NCBI GenBank assembly: GCA_026705765.1
Contig: JAPPAB010000056.1
Location: 1 to 64,000, forward strand
Length of the DNA: 64,000 nt
DNA from: Gemmatimonadota bacterium
Lineage (GTDB): Bacteria > Latescibacterota > UBA2968
Direction of reading: 5' to 3'
In this document: in pieces, positions 43,385-53,096 of the stretch
Layout of the letters: every line of letters starts with the position of its first letter
How positions within the stretch are numbered: position 1 is the stretch's first letter
Notes under the pieces: model-generated
Database searches by the model: none
What the model was told of the DNA's origin: nothing
Seen by the model: only the letters and a program-made list of their open reading frames with translations
Made by a program: the position numbers and the translations under genes

Positions 43385-45334
43385 TTATTCCTCTTTTCTA
43401 CTCTGTGATTCATCCTTTGCTTCGACCTCAGCTTCGGCTTCGGCTTCCACTGCCTCTTCAACTTCTGCCTCGGCAGTTTCGGCTTCCGCTTCTGCTTCTA
43501 CTTCCACCTCTACTTCAGCTTTGGCTTCTACTTCCACCTCTACTTCAGCTTTGGCTTCTACTTCGGCCTCATCCTCTACTTCTACCTCTGTATCTGCTAC
43601 CACTTCATCTTCTTCGGCAACTTCATCTTCCACGGCTACTTCTGCGCCTACGCGTTGAGGATGTGCCGCGAGAAAAGCGTCGATTTCATCTTGATCGGCA
43701 TCTCGCAAACGCTCTCGCACGCTCAATACAATCTTCTTTTGATCTTCGTCAAACTCCACGACTTTCAGCGGGATCTCATCGCCTTCCCCGAAATATTCAT
43801 CGGGACGTTGAAGGTCGTCAATACCCAGTTGAGAAACCGGTACAAATCCCTCCACATGGCCTTCGAGATCAACGACCACCCCGCGTTCGAGAATGCGCGA
43901 AATATTACCCTCTACGGCATTGCCCACTGCATAGGTAACAGCCAGCTTCGCCCAGGGATTTTCAACGGTCTGTTTATGCCCCAACGAGATGCGCCGGCGC
44001 TCTTTGTCGATATTGAGCACAATAACATCCAATTCCTGGCCTTTTTTGATCACCTCACTCGGATGGCGAATGCGCTTGGTCCAGGACATATCGGAAATAT
44101 GCACCAGCCCGTCGATTCCCTCTTCGATTTCGACAAAAGCCCCAAAATTGGTCAAATTGCGTACAATACCTCGGAGAGGTGTGCCCGAGGGGTATTTTTG
44201 GTCGAGATCTTCCCAGGGATCGGGCTGCACCTGCTTGAGACCCAGCGAAATTTTTTGCCCTTCCTGGTCAACGCGCAGGACCATGACCTCCACTTCATCG
44301 CCGATGGAGACCAGCTTAGAAGGATGGCGAATATGCTGTGTCCACGACATTTCAGAAATGTGTACCAACCCTTCGACACCCTGTTCCAGCTCGACAAAAG
44401 CGCCGTAATCCGTAATGCTGACAACCTTGCCTATTACCTTGCTATCAACAGGATATTTTTCCTCGACACCTTTCCAGGGATGGTCTTGTAATTGTTTCAT
44501 ACCCAGAGAAATGCGCTCGCGCTTCTCATCGTAATTGAGCACCTTAACTTCTACTTCTTCGCCAATGGACAAAACTTCTGATGGATGTCCAACCCTGCCC
44601 CAGGCTATATCCGTAATATGCAACAACCCGTCTAAGCCGCCCAGATCGATAAACGCGCCAAAATCGGTGATATTTTTGACCGATCCCTGACGCACTTGTC
44701 CCACTTCCAGTGTGGCGAGAATCTGTTTGCGCAGCCTGGAACGTTCTTCTTCGAGAACAACGCGACGAGAAATGACAATATTTCGGCGATTCTTGTTGAG
44801 TTTTATAATCCGGAACGGGTACACATTGCCGAGAAATTGATCGAAATTTTTGACCTGTTTGATATCAATTTGGGAGCCGGGCAAGAAAGCATCGACGCCG
44901 AAGAGATCGACCACAATGCCACCTTTGATTCGCCGCATCAAACGCCCCTCAACAATCTGATCGCTATCATACGCGTCCTTAATGCGATCCCACACCCGCA
45001 TAAAGTCAGCTTTGGTCTTGGACAGCACCACCTGGCCTTCCTGGTCTTCAATGCTCTCCAAAAAAACCTCAATTTCATCGCCATCCTCTATGGCTGGCGG
45101 ATCGCCAAACTCAGAGAGGGGAATTGCGCCTTCAGACTTGAAACCTATATCTACCACCACGATACCGTCGTGGATGGACCTCACGGTACCCACGACAATC
45201 TCGCCCTGCTTAATGGTCTCTAACGTCTCTTCGTAGAGTTCCATCATTTCATTAAATTCTGACTCGCTATACTCGCTTTCATCCAGCGCAGCCAGGGCTT
45301 CTTCAGGGGTGGGTTTAAGGGTATTAACGGCCAT
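43385..45334 (-). CDS. rpsA: Ribosomal protein S1 with long acidic C-terminal tail
   Basis: This 649-residue protein has six S1 RNA-binding domains with repeated signatures, for example GKVVSITDYGAFVELEQG and GIVRNLTNFGAFVEIEEG. They run from about residue 30 to 540. After residue 575 comes a Glu/Ala/Val-rich low-complexity tail of about 75 residues that is absent from typical S1. The ATG at 45334 follows AAAGGAAA; earlier in-frame codons are not needed. The gene completes the common cmk-plsC-rpsA order. S1 assists mRNA binding to the ribosome. Confidence 0.95.
   Translation of the reverse strand: MAVNTLKPTPEEALAALDESEYSESEFNEMMELYEETLETIKQGEIVVGTVRSIHDGIVVVDIGFKSEGAIPLSEFGDPPAIEDGDEIEVFLESIEDQEGQVVLSKTKADFMRVWDRIKDAYDSDQIVEGRLMRRIKGGIVVDLFGVDAFLPGSQIDIKQVKNFDQFLGNVYPFRIIKLNKNRRNIVISRRVVLEEERSRLRKQILATLEVGQVRQGSVKNITDFGAFIDLGGLDGLLHITDIAWGRVGHPSEVLSIGEEVEVKVLNYDEKRERISLGMKQLQDHPWKGVEEKYPVDSKVIGKVVSITDYGAFVELEQGVEGLVHISEMSWTQHIRHPSKLVSIGDEVEVMVLRVDQEGQKISLGLKQVQPDPWEDLDQKYPSGTPLRGIVRNLTNFGAFVEIEEGIDGLVHISDMSWTKRIRHPSEVIKKGQELDVIVLNIDKERRRISLGHKQTVENPWAKLAVTYAVGNAVEGNISRILERGVVVDLEGHVEGFVPVSQLGIDDLQRPDEYFGEGDEIPLKVVEFDEDQKKIVLSVRERLRDADQDEIDAFLAAHPQRVGAEVAVEDEVAEEDEVVADTEVEVEDEAEVEAKAEVEVEVEAKAEVEVEVEAEAEAETAEAEVEEAVEAEAEAEVEAKDESQSRKEE
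43501..43560. repeat. Exact 30-bp tandem duplication in the rpsA tail
   Basis: The unit at 43501-43530 is repeated without change at 43531-43560 and encodes 10 residues of the EVEVEAKAEV type per copy. Partial copies flank it on both sides. Such exact repetition means recent expansion by slippage and likely length variation between strains. Confidence 0.9.
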
Positions 45335-45426
45335 ACGAAAAATTTCCTTTCGCGCTAAAAAATCGCGCAAAATAACAAAAAAAGAACGACGAATAACGTC
45401 GATCAAACCGTGCCGACACCTTATCG

Positions 45427-46080
45427 TTAACCATTGTGAGAAGCGGGAGCAACCGTGCCGGCTTTCCGCCGCATCCGCTTCAGAACAGCGAGATGATGCA
45501 TCACTTCCCGAGTGATAAAATTGTAGGCGTCGCGACGCCTGTCGGGCAATTGTTCTGGACAACCCAGAATAGGCTTGCCAAACCGCACCTGCAACCGATC
45601 CAGCCCAACCAGCGTTTTCCAGATACTGACTGTGCCCGAAATATATACGGGTATCACAGGTGCCCGAGTGCGATAAACCAGCATGCCCACCCCTGATCGG
45701 GGGCGCAGAAAACCGGGGCGCTTATTGCGCGTGCCCTCTGGAAAAATGAGTACGGGATTACCGCCCTGCAAAGTTTTTGTCCAGGCCAAAAATGCGCTGC
45801 GATCTCCACGGCTTCTATCAACCGGCATCGCGTGCAACCTGTGAATCAGCTTTCCCAGCAACGGAACAGGAAAGAGTTCAGCCTTAGCAAGATACCAAAG
45901 TTCGCGTCCTGCCGCAACTCCAATAATAACGGGATCGACGTAAGAACAATGGTTAGAAGCCAAAATTAATGCCCCCGACCGGGGTATGTGACGCCGCCCT
46001 TCGACCCGCAATCTAAAGAGAATAACGGCCAGCCCGTAAGCCAGCCACCAGCAAAAGCGATAAAAAGTCATCGATATCAT
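45427..46080 (-). CDS. plsC: 1-acyl-glycerol-3-phosphate acyltransferase
   Basis: This protein of about 217 residues makes phosphatidic acid. It has the acceptor motif NHCSYVDPVII (NHx4D), then AMPVDRSRG and IFPEGTRNK (glycerol-phosphate binding), and an early hydrophobic segment WWLAYGLAVILF. The start is uncertain. ATG at 46080 or 46071 avoids overlap with cmk; a TTG at 46116 would overlap it. It lies between cmk and rpsA. Confidence 0.9.
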   Translation of the reverse strand: MISMTFYRFCWWLAYGLAVILFRLRVEGRRHIPRSGALILASNHCSYVDPVIIGVAAGRELWYLAKAELFPVPLLGKLIHRLHAMPVDRSRGDRSAFLAWTKTLQGGNPVLIFPEGTRNKRPGFLRPRSGVGMLVYRTRAPVIPVYISGTVSIWKTLVGLDRLQVRFGKPILGCPEQLPDRRRDAYNFITREVMHHLAVLKRMRRKAGTVAPASHNG

Positions 46081-46087
46081 CCATTTA

Positions 46088-46765
46088 TCATTCACGCCCT
46101 TGGGCAAGGTCAACAATCCTATCCACTTGTTCTGAGATTGACAATTCTGTGGTATCTATACACACGGCATCAAGCGCGGGCCACGCGCCGCGTTGCAACT
46201 GCGTTTGTCGGTCGCGGAGATCCCGAATGCGAATTTCGTCCAGCAGCGACTCAAACACAGCAGTCTCACCCCTTTTTTTGAGGTCTCTGAGTCGTCGGCG
46301 CGCGCGTTCGGCGGGATCGGCAACGAGAAAAATTTTCAATTCCGCATCTGGAAAAATAGCAGTACCAGTATCTCGCCCTTCTAAAACAATACCCCCATCT
46401 CTTCCCATGGCCCGCTGTAATGCAACGAGCACATCGCGCACCCCTGGATGGACAGCTACACGAGACGCAGCCTGAGAAATTTCAGATGAGCGAATGGCAT
46501 TGGATATATTTTCCCCATTGAGCAGGGTTTGCAACTTTCCATCTCGCGTTTCAAATGCGATATCGAGCGCGCTACACAATGCGGTTACGCCATCGGGATC
46601 ATCGGGATCAACACCCCGTTGCAGTGCCGCCAGTCCCACGGCGCGATACATGGCCCCGGTATCCAGATACAGGTACCCCATTTGATCTGCAACGAGCCGC
46701 GCAGTCGTACTCTTGCCAGCACCTGCCGGGCCATCAATCGCAATAACAATGCCATTTCCGCGCAT
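46088..46765 (-). CDS. cmk: Cytidylate kinase
   Basis: This 225-residue protein phosphorylates CMP and dCMP. Walker A is DGPAGAGKSTTAR at the N-terminus, then YLDTGAMYRAV (NMP binding) and VLEGRDTGTAIFPDA. The length is normal. It is the first gene of the plsC-rpsA unit. A GAATAGAC repeat element separates it from rluB upstream. Confidence 0.95.
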   Translation of the reverse strand: MRGNGIVIAIDGPAGAGKSTTARLVADQMGYLYLDTGAMYRAVGLAALQRGVDPDDPDGVTALCSALDIAFETRDGKLQTLLNGENISNAIRSSEISQAASRVAVHPGVRDVLVALQRAMGRDGGIVLEGRDTGTAIFPDAELKIFLVADPAERARRRLRDLKKRGETAVFESLLDEIRIRDLRDRQTQLQRGAWPALDAVCIDTTELSISEQVDRIVDLAQGRE

Positions 46766-46773
46766 AAGAAAAC

Positions 46774-46858
46774 CAGCGAATCAACGAATAGACGAATCAA
46801 CGACGGAGTTTGTAACAACTTTGGGTGGTAGGGCCGGGTTCGTCTATTCGTCTATTCG
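46774..46858. repeat. GAATAGAC-type element with inverted arms, locus 2
   Basis: The left arm GAATCAAC-GAATAGAC-GAATCAAC pairs with the right arm ATTCGTCTATTCGTCTATTCG in inverted orientation. Between them lies a core of about 40 bp whose reverse complement reads GAACCCGGCCCTACCACCC and then AAAGTTGTTAC. A related core lies at locus 4 (63390-63490) in the other orientation. The element begins 9 bp from cmk and ends at the rluB stop. Confidence 0.85.
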
Positions 46859-47581
46859 TTACAGCCCGACCATTTCTCGAAGCCTTTTTACTTCTGCTTG
46901 TGTCAGATGCCGCCATTGGCCTGGCTCGAGGTGTCGCGTTGTGAGACCGGCAAAATGCGTGCGTGCCAAAGATCGTACCCGATGTCCTGCAGCCTCGCAC
47001 ATCCGCTTCACCTGTCTTTTCCGCCCCTCGTGAAGCACCAATTCTAATTCTGTATCCCCACCGCTTGCGCGTATCACGCGAATATGTGCAGGAGCAGAAA
47101 TACCATCGCTGAGCTTTATCCCTTCTCGCAGTGCTGCCAATACCGCCTCGCCGGGATACCCACGCACCCATGCGCGATAGACTTTTTTTACGCCATATCG
47201 CGGATGGGTCAATCGAAATGCCAGATCGCCGTCATCCATCAACAACAAAACCCCTCGCGTATCCAGATCGAGCCGTCCGACGGGAAAAACCCGAGCATCA
47301 ATGCCGCGCAACAATTTATAAACTGTTTGGGCATGATGCGGATCGCGCGTCGATACCAGATATCCCGGGGGTTTGTGCAATAAAATATAAGTTTGTCGAT
47401 CAACCGATTGGATCGCCCGCCCATTGACACATACGCGATCGCTATGCGGATTTAATCGCGTGCCCGGATGTGTCACAACAGCGCCATTTATTTTAACGCT
47501 GCCCGTTTGGATCAACCGATCGCTCGCCCGCCGCGAAGCCACCCCCGCGCGGGCCAGAAACCGGTTCAGGCGCTCTGTCAT
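46859..47581 (-). CDS. 23S rRNA pseudouridine synthase, RluB/RsuA family
   Basis: This protein of about 240 residues has an S4-like RNA-binding start (RLNRFLARAGVASRRASDRLI). The catalytic domain has VGRLDLDTRGVLLLMDDGD (catalytic Asp in RLD), RYGVKKVYRAWVRG and a late GRKRQVKRMCEA. It should modify one uridine of 23S or 16S rRNA. The ATG at 47581 was chosen; an earlier one at 47605 is possible. It overlaps the end of scpB by about 90 bp on the same strand. Confidence 0.9.
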   Translation of the reverse strand: MTERLNRFLARAGVASRRASDRLIQTGSVKINGAVVTHPGTRLNPHSDRVCVNGRAIQSVDRQTYILLHKPPGYLVSTRDPHHAQTVYKLLRGIDARVFPVGRLDLDTRGVLLLMDDGDLAFRLTHPRYGVKKVYRAWVRGYPGEAVLAALREGIKLSDGISAPAHIRVIRASGGDTELELVLHEGRKRQVKRMCEAAGHRVRSLARTHFAGLTTRHLEPGQWRHLTQAEVKRLREMVGL

Positions 47582-48239
47582 GGGTATCCTGTTCGCTTTC
47601 TCCATCGGTATTGATCACGCCCGATAACGGGCTGTCTATGCCTTCGGCTACCCGTTGCTCTTCTTCTCGGAGCAATTCTTCCAACTCGCGAATCCTGGGC
47701 AGATCAGACAGGGTCTTAAGGCCAAAATGCTTCAAAAAATCGCGTGTCGTTCCGTATAACAAGGGCCGCCCGGGCGCGTCTGACCGTCCGGAAATGCGGA
47801 TCAAGCCCTTTTCCATCAATTGCCGCAAAACGCCATCGACAGACACACCGCGGATATGCTCGACTTCGGCTTTGGTAACCGGCTGCTTAAAAGCCAGAAT
47901 AGCGAGCGTTTCCAGGGAAGCTTGAGAAAGCCGGGGCGCGACTTTCTCGCGCATCAGTTGCCGAATCCATGGCGCAAATTCGCTGTGTACAGCCAACTGA
48001 AAGCCCCCCGCGACTTCGACAACCCTGAAACTGCGCCCAGTCTGTGCGTATTCTTCATTGAGATCATTGACATAGGCGCGAATTTCTTTTGCGCCAGTAT
48101 GCTGTCCCAAAACCGATGACAGACGCGATACGCCCAGAGGATCATCGGCTGCAATCAACAACGCTTCAACCACGCCTTTGTTGCGTGCATCTTCATCGGT
48201 AGCCAGATTGGCGACGCGTGCGTCATCTCTCTCAGACAT
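47493..48239 (-). CDS. scpB: Segregation and condensation protein B
   Basis: This 248-residue protein of the SMC-ScpAB condensin has two winged-helix units: VVEALLIAADDPLGVSRLSSVL at the start, and LETLAILAFKQPVTKAEVEHIRG with GLIRISGRSDAPGRPLLYGTT in the second. The C-terminal 60 residues are unrelated and acidic, and they overlap the start of rluB. ScpA is encoded just upstream with an 8-bp overlap. Confidence 0.93.
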   Translation of the reverse strand: MSERDDARVANLATDEDARNKGVVEALLIAADDPLGVSRLSSVLGQHTGAKEIRAYVNDLNEEYAQTGRSFRVVEVAGGFQLAVHSEFAPWIRQLMREKVAPRLSQASLETLAILAFKQPVTKAEVEHIRGVSVDGVLRQLMEKGLIRISGRSDAPGRPLLYGTTRDFLKHFGLKTLSDLPRIRELEELLREEEQRVAEGIDSPLSGVINTDGESEQDTHDRAPEPVSGPRGGGFAAGERSVDPNGQR

Positions 48240-49026
48240 CGGTTGTGCCCTCCTCGAAAGACGCCGTGTCTAAAGCATCGCGGCGATATACCCAGAGTTC
48301 TCCATCAATATCAGTCTGCTGAACGCGGACTTTGCCTTCTTTCATCAAGTCCAGCAACGCGATAAATGTCACAACAACAACAATTCGATATGCACTGGCA
48401 ATCAGATCGCTAAATGGAACCTGATGACGTCGCGCGAGTACATCGAGCACGTATTCGACGCGCTCTTCTGTGGTCACATCGACCCGCGTCACCTCGTGAA
48501 AATCGACTTTTGGTGCCGCATCCATCGCTTGCTTAAAGGCGCGGAGCAATTCGAACAGGCTCACGGGACGAAATTCCCCGGTTTCTCGCTCTCGAATATC
48601 TTCCAGATCCATCGAAGCACCCCGATAAAAAACATCGCGGTATTCCGTTTGCTGATCGTCCATCCACGTGGCTACTTCTCTAAACTGCTGGTATTCCAAC
48701 AAGCGGCGCACCAATTCTTCGCGAGGATCACCTTCTTCCTCCTCGGCTTCTGGATCAGAGGGCAACAACATGCGCGATTTGATGCGCATCAATGTGGCGG
48801 CCATCACGACAAAATCGCCGGCAACCTCTAAGTTTAATCTCTGGATAATCTCGACGTATTCTAAAAATTGCCGCGTAATATCGGCGATGGGAATATCGTA
48901 GATATCGATCTCGTTTTTTTGAATGAGAAAGAGCAACAGATCCAGCGGGCCCTCAAACAAATCGAGCTTCACGCCATAAGGCGCAGCATCCGGATCGAAC
49001 TGAGCTGTCAAATTGGATGCAATCAT
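48232..49026 (-). CDS. scpA: Segregation and condensation protein A
   Basis: This 264-residue kleisin subunit of the condensin complex has the N-terminal motif [18 protein letters not shown] and [20 protein letters not shown]. The C-terminus is a winged-helix end with [22 protein letters not shown]. It overlaps trpS by 4 bp (ATGA) and scpB by 8 bp, so the three are translationally coupled. Confidence 0.95.
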   Translation of the reverse strand: MIASNLTAQFDPDAAPYGVKLDLFEGPLDLLLFLIQKNEIDIYDIPIADITRQFLEYVEIIQRLNLEVAGDFVVMAATLMRIKSRMLLPSDPEAEEEEGDPREELVRRLLEYQQFREVATWMDDQQTEYRDVFYRGASMDLEDIRERETGEFRPVSLFELLRAFKQAMDAAPKVDFHEVTRVDVTTEERVEYVLDVLARRHQVPFSDLIASAYRIVVVVTFIALLDLMKEGKVRVQQTDIDGELWVYRRDALDTASFEEGTTDV

Positions 49027-50090
49027 TGCGCCTCCTGCTCCTGTTTCTTCATTCTATCTCGCGCTTTGCGAGAAATCCGATTCCATACGCCGGTAAAACC
49101 CATCGCCTTTTTCATAGCCAAAAGCGTTTCGTTTGCAAGTGCTTGCGTTTTGAGCGTGCCTTCGTAAATCACTTGCTCGATATAACCCGACTGCGCCGCA
49201 AAATGTGCCCGGCGCTGGCGGATAGGGGCGAGAAACGCATTGAGCGCGCGTGCCAATTTATCTTTCACTTCGACATCGCCCACACGCCCCTGGCGATAGC
49301 GGGTTTTGAGATCTTCAACTTCAGCGACATTGGGATTAAATGCATCGTGATACATAAATACGGGATTGCCTTCAACAGTGCCCGGAATATCTGCGCGAAC
49401 GCGATTGGGATCCGTGTACATACCGCGCACTTTTTTTTCTACAGTCTTTTCATCATCAGATAAAAAAATCGCATTGTCGAGACTTTTGCTCATCTTGGCC
49501 TGTCCATCGGTTCCCACCAGAGTAGGGACCTCGCCCATGAGGAGTTCGGGAATGGGAAATACATCGCCGTAATACGCGTTGAACCGACGCGCAATTTCCC
49601 GCGTCACTTCAACGTGCGCCTCATTGTCTTTCCCCACCGGCACAACATGTGCGCGCGGCATCAAAATATCGGCACTTTGAAGCACGGGATACCCGATCAG
49701 GCCAAATGGAATTGCCTCATCTGTCATATTCGCCGCGCGGGCCATATCTTTCACACTGGGCAATCGCGCCACGCGGGGCAATGTCACGAGCATCTCAAAA
49801 AACAGATTCATCTCGTACACAGCGTGAATAGCCGATTGCAAATAGATGGTCGATTTTTGGGGATCTATACCCACGGCCAAATAATCCAATACCATCTCAT
49901 AGATATTTTCACGCAATGCATCGATGTGTTCTTTTTGAGGCTGCGTGGTCAACATGTGCAGATCGGCCACCAAAAAATAGCTCTCGTAATCATCTTGCAG
50001 AGCCACGCGGTTTTTCAAAGACCCAACATAGTGCCCGAGATGCAAGCGCCCCGTGGGCCGATCACCTGTCAAAATTCGCTTTTTTTCCAT
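49023..50090 (-). CDS. trpS: Tryptophanyl-tRNA synthetase
   Basis: This 355-residue class I synthetase has the HIGH-like motif [14 protein letters not shown] and the signature KMSKS in [13 protein letters not shown]. It also has [19 protein letters not shown] in the middle. The size is normal. It joins tryptophan to tRNA. The stop overlaps the scpA start. Confidence 0.97.
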   Translation of the reverse strand: MEKKRILTGDRPTGRLHLGHYVGSLKNRVALQDDYESYFLVADLHMLTTQPQKEHIDALRENIYEMVLDYLAVGIDPQKSTIYLQSAIHAVYEMNLFFEMLVTLPRVARLPSVKDMARAANMTDEAIPFGLIGYPVLQSADILMPRAHVVPVGKDNEAHVEVTREIARRFNAYYGDVFPIPELLMGEVPTLVGTDGQAKMSKSLDNAIFLSDDEKTVEKKVRGMYTDPNRVRADIPGTVEGNPVFMYHDAFNPNVAEVEDLKTRYRQGRVGDVEVKDKLARALNAFLAPIRQRRAHFAAQSGYIEQVIYEGTLKTQALANETLLAMKKAMGFTGVWNRISRKARDRMKKQEQEAQ

Positions 50091-50102
50091 CAGCCCCCGC
50101 TT

Positions 50103-50630
50103 TTAATCATCCATAAAAAGATAGGGACGCCAGCGGCGATCTGGCACCCCAATATGATGTCGAATAAAGGTCACCCGATTGGGAGACTGCGGCTTGCGCA
50201 ATAATGACAAACCGACTTCCGCAGGCGCATGGTCGCCCTTGCGATTGTTGCACCGATGGCAGGCGCACACCAGATTATCCCATGAATTGCGCCCATTTTG
50301 AGACCGCGGCACCACGTGATCAATGGTAAATGGACCGCGGCGAATGCCACAATACTGACACTGAAACCCATCGCGTTTTAAGATATTGCGCTTGGTCAAA
50401 GCGAGCGGTTTGGGAGGCACGCGCACATATACGGCCAGACGCACCACACTCGGCACGGGGAATGAATCCCTCACCGTATGGATGCGAGAATCGCACGCTT
50501 CGACAACTTCGGCGCGACCTCGAAAAACCAGTACAATAGCCCTGCGCACAGAACACACATGCAGAGGTTCATAACTCTGATTGAGCACCAGCACAGACTG
50601 ATTGAGTACCGTGGGCATCGTCACGGGCAT
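50103..50630 (-). CDS. HNH endonuclease family protein
   Basis: This 175-residue protein has two zinc pairs, CQYC and CHRC, around an HNH core (FTIDHVVPRSQNGRNSWDNL). This is preceded by VLNQSYEPLHVCSVRRAIVLV, typical of a widespread bacterial HNH family often encoded near core genes. The ATG at 50630 has a GAGGTG site 6 bp upstream. It is likely a DNA-nicking or DNA-processing enzyme of unknown role. The gap to gcvH (50631-50738) holds nothing clear. Confidence 0.85.
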   Translation of the reverse strand: MPVTMPTVLNQSVLVLNQSYEPLHVCSVRRAIVLVFRGRAEVVEACDSRIHTVRDSFPVPSVVRLAVYVRVPPKPLALTKRNILKRDGFQCQYCGIRRGPFTIDHVVPRSQNGRNSWDNLVCACHRCNNRKGDHAPAEVGLSLLRKPQSPNRVTFIRHHIGVPDRRWRPYLFMDD

Positions 50631-50738
50631 GATAAAGCACCTCAAAAATAGCGATTAGCCTCCGCCCATCCACTCCCTAATATAAATCTCCATGATATAT
50701 TGTATTGACTACAAGGTGTCAAGACTTATTCACTCTAT

Positions 50739-51122
50739 CTATTCATCAACCAGACCTGCATAGGCATGAGCATCCATCAAGTCCTCTGTTTCTGAAGGAT
50801 CTGAAAGGCGCACTTGAATCATCCATCCCTCGCCATAAGGCTCGTCGTTGACCAGAGCAGCATCATCTGTCAACTGGATATTGACATCCACCACCTCACC
50901 CGAAACCGGTGCAATGAGGTCGGACACCGTCTTGACCGCCTCAATTATGCCATAGGATTCCCCCTGAGCGACAAAATCGCCAATCTCTGGCAATTCTAAA
51001 AACACAATATCGCCCAGTTCGCCCTGCGCGTAATCCGTAATCCCGCATGTGCCCGTATCACCCTCAATTCGAACCCAGTCGTGATCGCTATTAAAAAGTA
51101 AATCTTCTGGAATATCCGACAT
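50739..51122 (-). CDS. gcvH: Glycine cleavage H protein (lipoyl carrier)
   Basis: This 127-residue protein has the lipoylation site IIEAVKTVSDL, the usual Lys in EAVK, and the end VSGEVVDVNIQL. It carries the aminomethyl group in glycine cleavage. None of gcvP, gcvT or lpd is in the window. It follows accC, so it may be co-transcribed with ACC genes or act as a general lipoyl donor. The ATG at 51122 follows GGAG. Confidence 0.93.
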   Translation of the reverse strand: MSDIPEDLLFNSDHDWVRIEGDTGTCGITDYAQGELGDIVFLELPEIGDFVAQGESYGIIEAVKTVSDLIAPVSGEVVDVNIQLTDDAALVNDEPYGEGWMIQVRLSDPSETEDLMDAHAYAGLVDE

Positions 51123-51165
51123 TTTCTGCTCCTTTGTACCTTTACCTATGGGTGAGAAATGCGCT

Positions 51166-52509
51166 TCACCCGCCATAGCCCAACTTGTTCACAAATTCTG
51201 TTGTTGCTCGTCCTGTTCTAAAATCCTCGTGTTGTAAAGCATGGAGATGAAAGGGAATTGTCGTTGGCACACCTTCGATCACAAACTCTTCAAGTGCGCG
51301 CACTACTCGTGCAATTGCCTCGTCGCGCGTGTCGCCATATCCGATGAGCTTGGCCAAAAGAGAATCGTACTGCGGGGGAACCGTATATCCCGTATAGACG
51401 TGTGAATCAATGCGAATACCCGGACCACCTGGCAGGTGAAGAGAAGTAATTGTACCGGGCGAGGGCCTGAAATTGTGCTTGGGATCTTCGGCATTGATCC
51501 GACACTCAATAGCATGCCCTTTGAAATCAAATAGATCCTGAGATAGTGTAAGGGATGTACCGGCTGCGATGAGGATCTGCCATTTGACCAGATCGAGTCC
51601 TGCCACCATCTCTGTAACCGGGTGCTCGACCTGAATGCGCGTGTTCATTTCTAAAAAATAAAAATCTCCGGAAGCGTCGAGCAAAAACTCAACGGTGCCA
51701 GCACTGGCGTATCCAACCGCAAGAGCACCTTTAATAGCTGCCTCTCCCATGCGCTGGCGCATGGCTTCATCAACCACGGGAGAAGGCGACTCTTCGATGA
51801 GCTTTTGATGCCGACGCTGGACCGAACACTCTCGTTCCCCCAAATGCACAATACGCCCCGCCAAATCTCCCAATACCTGGATCTCCACATGCCGGGGCTG
51901 CACAATCTCTTTTTCCAAATAGAGCGCACCAGACGTAAACGCCGCCTGTGCCTCGGCCTGTGCCATTTGCCACGCGCGTTCCAACTCGCGCTCTGAAAAC
52001 ACAGTGCGCATCCCCCGACCACCCCCGCCTGCCACGGCCTTGAGACGCACGGGGTATCCAATGCTACGCGCAGCTTGCTGTGCCTCCTCATAGCTCTCCA
52101 GAACTCCTGTACCCGGCGCAACGGGCACACCGGCCCCTTGCATGGTCTCGCGCGCGATGGCCTTATCGCCCATTTTGCGTATCGCTTCGGCAGACGGGCC
52201 AATAAAAACAATGCCGCAAGTACCGCAAATTTCGGCAAACTCGGCATTCTCGGCCAGCGGACCATATCCCGGATGAATCGCATCGGCATTGGTCACTTCG
52301 GCAGCACTTAAAATGCGCGGAATATTTCGATAACTTTGCTCACCGGGAGGCGGGCCAATACAAACATCTTCGTCGGCCATACCAACGTGCAGAGAATTGC
52401 TATCCGCTTCAGAGTAAATGGCTACAGTTTGCAGCCCCAACTCTTTACAGGCTCGGATAATACGCAGCGCAATCTCGCCGCGGTCGGCAATGAGAACTTT
52501 CTCAAACAA
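51166..52509 (-). CDS. accC: Acetyl-CoA carboxylase, biotin carboxylase subunit
   Basis: This 447-residue ATP-grasp enzyme carboxylates biotin. Its motifs are [20 protein letters not shown] at the start, [10 protein letters not shown] (phosphate loop), [17 protein letters not shown] and [16 protein letters not shown] (active site). The length is standard. It lies 92 bp downstream of accB on the same strand. Confidence 0.96.
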   Translation of the reverse strand: MFEKVLIADRGEIALRIIRACKELGLQTVAIYSEADSNSLHVGMADEDVCIGPPPGEQSYRNIPRILSAAEVTNADAIHPGYGPLAENAEFAEICGTCGIVFIGPSAEAIRKMGDKAIARETMQGAGVPVAPGTGVLESYEEAQQAARSIGYPVRLKAVAGGGGRGMRTVFSERELERAWQMAQAEAQAAFTSGALYLEKEIVQPRHVEIQVLGDLAGRIVHLGERECSVQRRHQKLIEESPSPVVDEAMRQRMGEAAIKGALAVGYASAGTVEFLLDASGDFYFLEMNTRIQVEHPVTEMVAGLDLVKWQILIAAGTSLTLSQDLFDFKGHAIECRINAEDPKHNFRPSPGTITSLHLPGGPGIRIDSHVYTGYTVPPQYDSLLAKLIGYGDTRDEAIARVVRALEEFVIEGVPTTIPFHLHALQHEDFRTGRATTEFVNKLGYGG

Positions 52510-52549
52510 GGGTATGATCTCAAAAAAGGAAAGGTCAATAGGGCCTGCT

Positions 52550-52586
52550 CATTCGCAGGGGGAGGGCAAACGACAACAAGCGAATG
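52550..52586. repeat. Short inverted repeat between accB and accC
   Basis: CATTCGC at 52550-52556 and GCGAATG at 52580-52586 can pair around a GC-rich loop. The 52510-52601 gap holds no gene. It could modulate expression, but there is no T run, so it is not a clear terminator. Confidence 0.3.
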
Positions 52587-52601
52587 GGCATCCCCGAGAG
52601 G

Positions 52602-53087
52602 CTATTTTTCTGGGTCAATTAAAAACAAGGGCGTATTGTATTCGACGGGCGCGGCATTTTCAACCAGTACGCGCACCACCCGACCATCCACATCACACTC
52701 GATTTCATTCATAATTTTCATGGCTTCAATAATACACAGGGTCTGTCCTCGCGTCACCTCATCGCCTTCTGCTGCATAGGGCGGTGCTTCGGGATTCGGC
52801 GATTGGTAAAACATACCCACCATAGGCGAGCGCAAAGTGTGATAGTGCCCGTCGTCTCCACTTGCAGCATCTTCAACCTGGGTCTCAGAGACATCGACAG
52901 GTGCAGATGCTGACGCAGGTGGCGCAGTCAGCGCTTGCACGATGGGGGCTTGCTTGCTGGCGCGCACAATGCGAATGCGCCCACGCCCAAAGAGCTTGCG
53001 TTCAATCTCAACTTCCTGTACATCATCGGCGCCAATCAGATCGATGAGTTCTTTCGCACTCGCTATTACCTGTTTGGAAATTTTCAC
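52602..53087 (-). CDS. accB: Biotin carboxyl carrier protein of acetyl-CoA carboxylase
   Basis: This 161-residue protein has a short N-terminal region, a linker rich in Ala, Ser and Pro (ASAPVDVSETQVEDAASG) and a C-terminal biotinyl domain. The domain contains the biotinylated Lys in EAMKIMNEIE and the flanking hairpin FYQSPNPEAPPYA. It carries carboxybiotin between AccC and the transferase, whose genes are not in the window. It follows efp by 9 bp. Confidence 0.96.
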   Translation of the reverse strand: MKISKQVIASAKELIDLIGADDVQEVEIERKLFGRGRIRIVRASKQAPIVQALTAPPASASAPVDVSETQVEDAASGDDGHYHTLRSPMVGMFYQSPNPEAPPYAAEGDEVTRGQTLCIIEAMKIMNEIECDVDGRVVRVLVENAAPVEYNTPLFLIDPEK

Positions 53088-53096
53088 AATGATCTC

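Noticed and set aside
43333-43938. Plus-strand frame rich in Leu and Pro
   Set aside because: It is the antisense of the low-complexity rpsA tail.
45335-45562. 76-codon extension at the start of rpsA
   Set aside because: It has no S1 similarity, and the ATG at 45334 has a good ribosome site.
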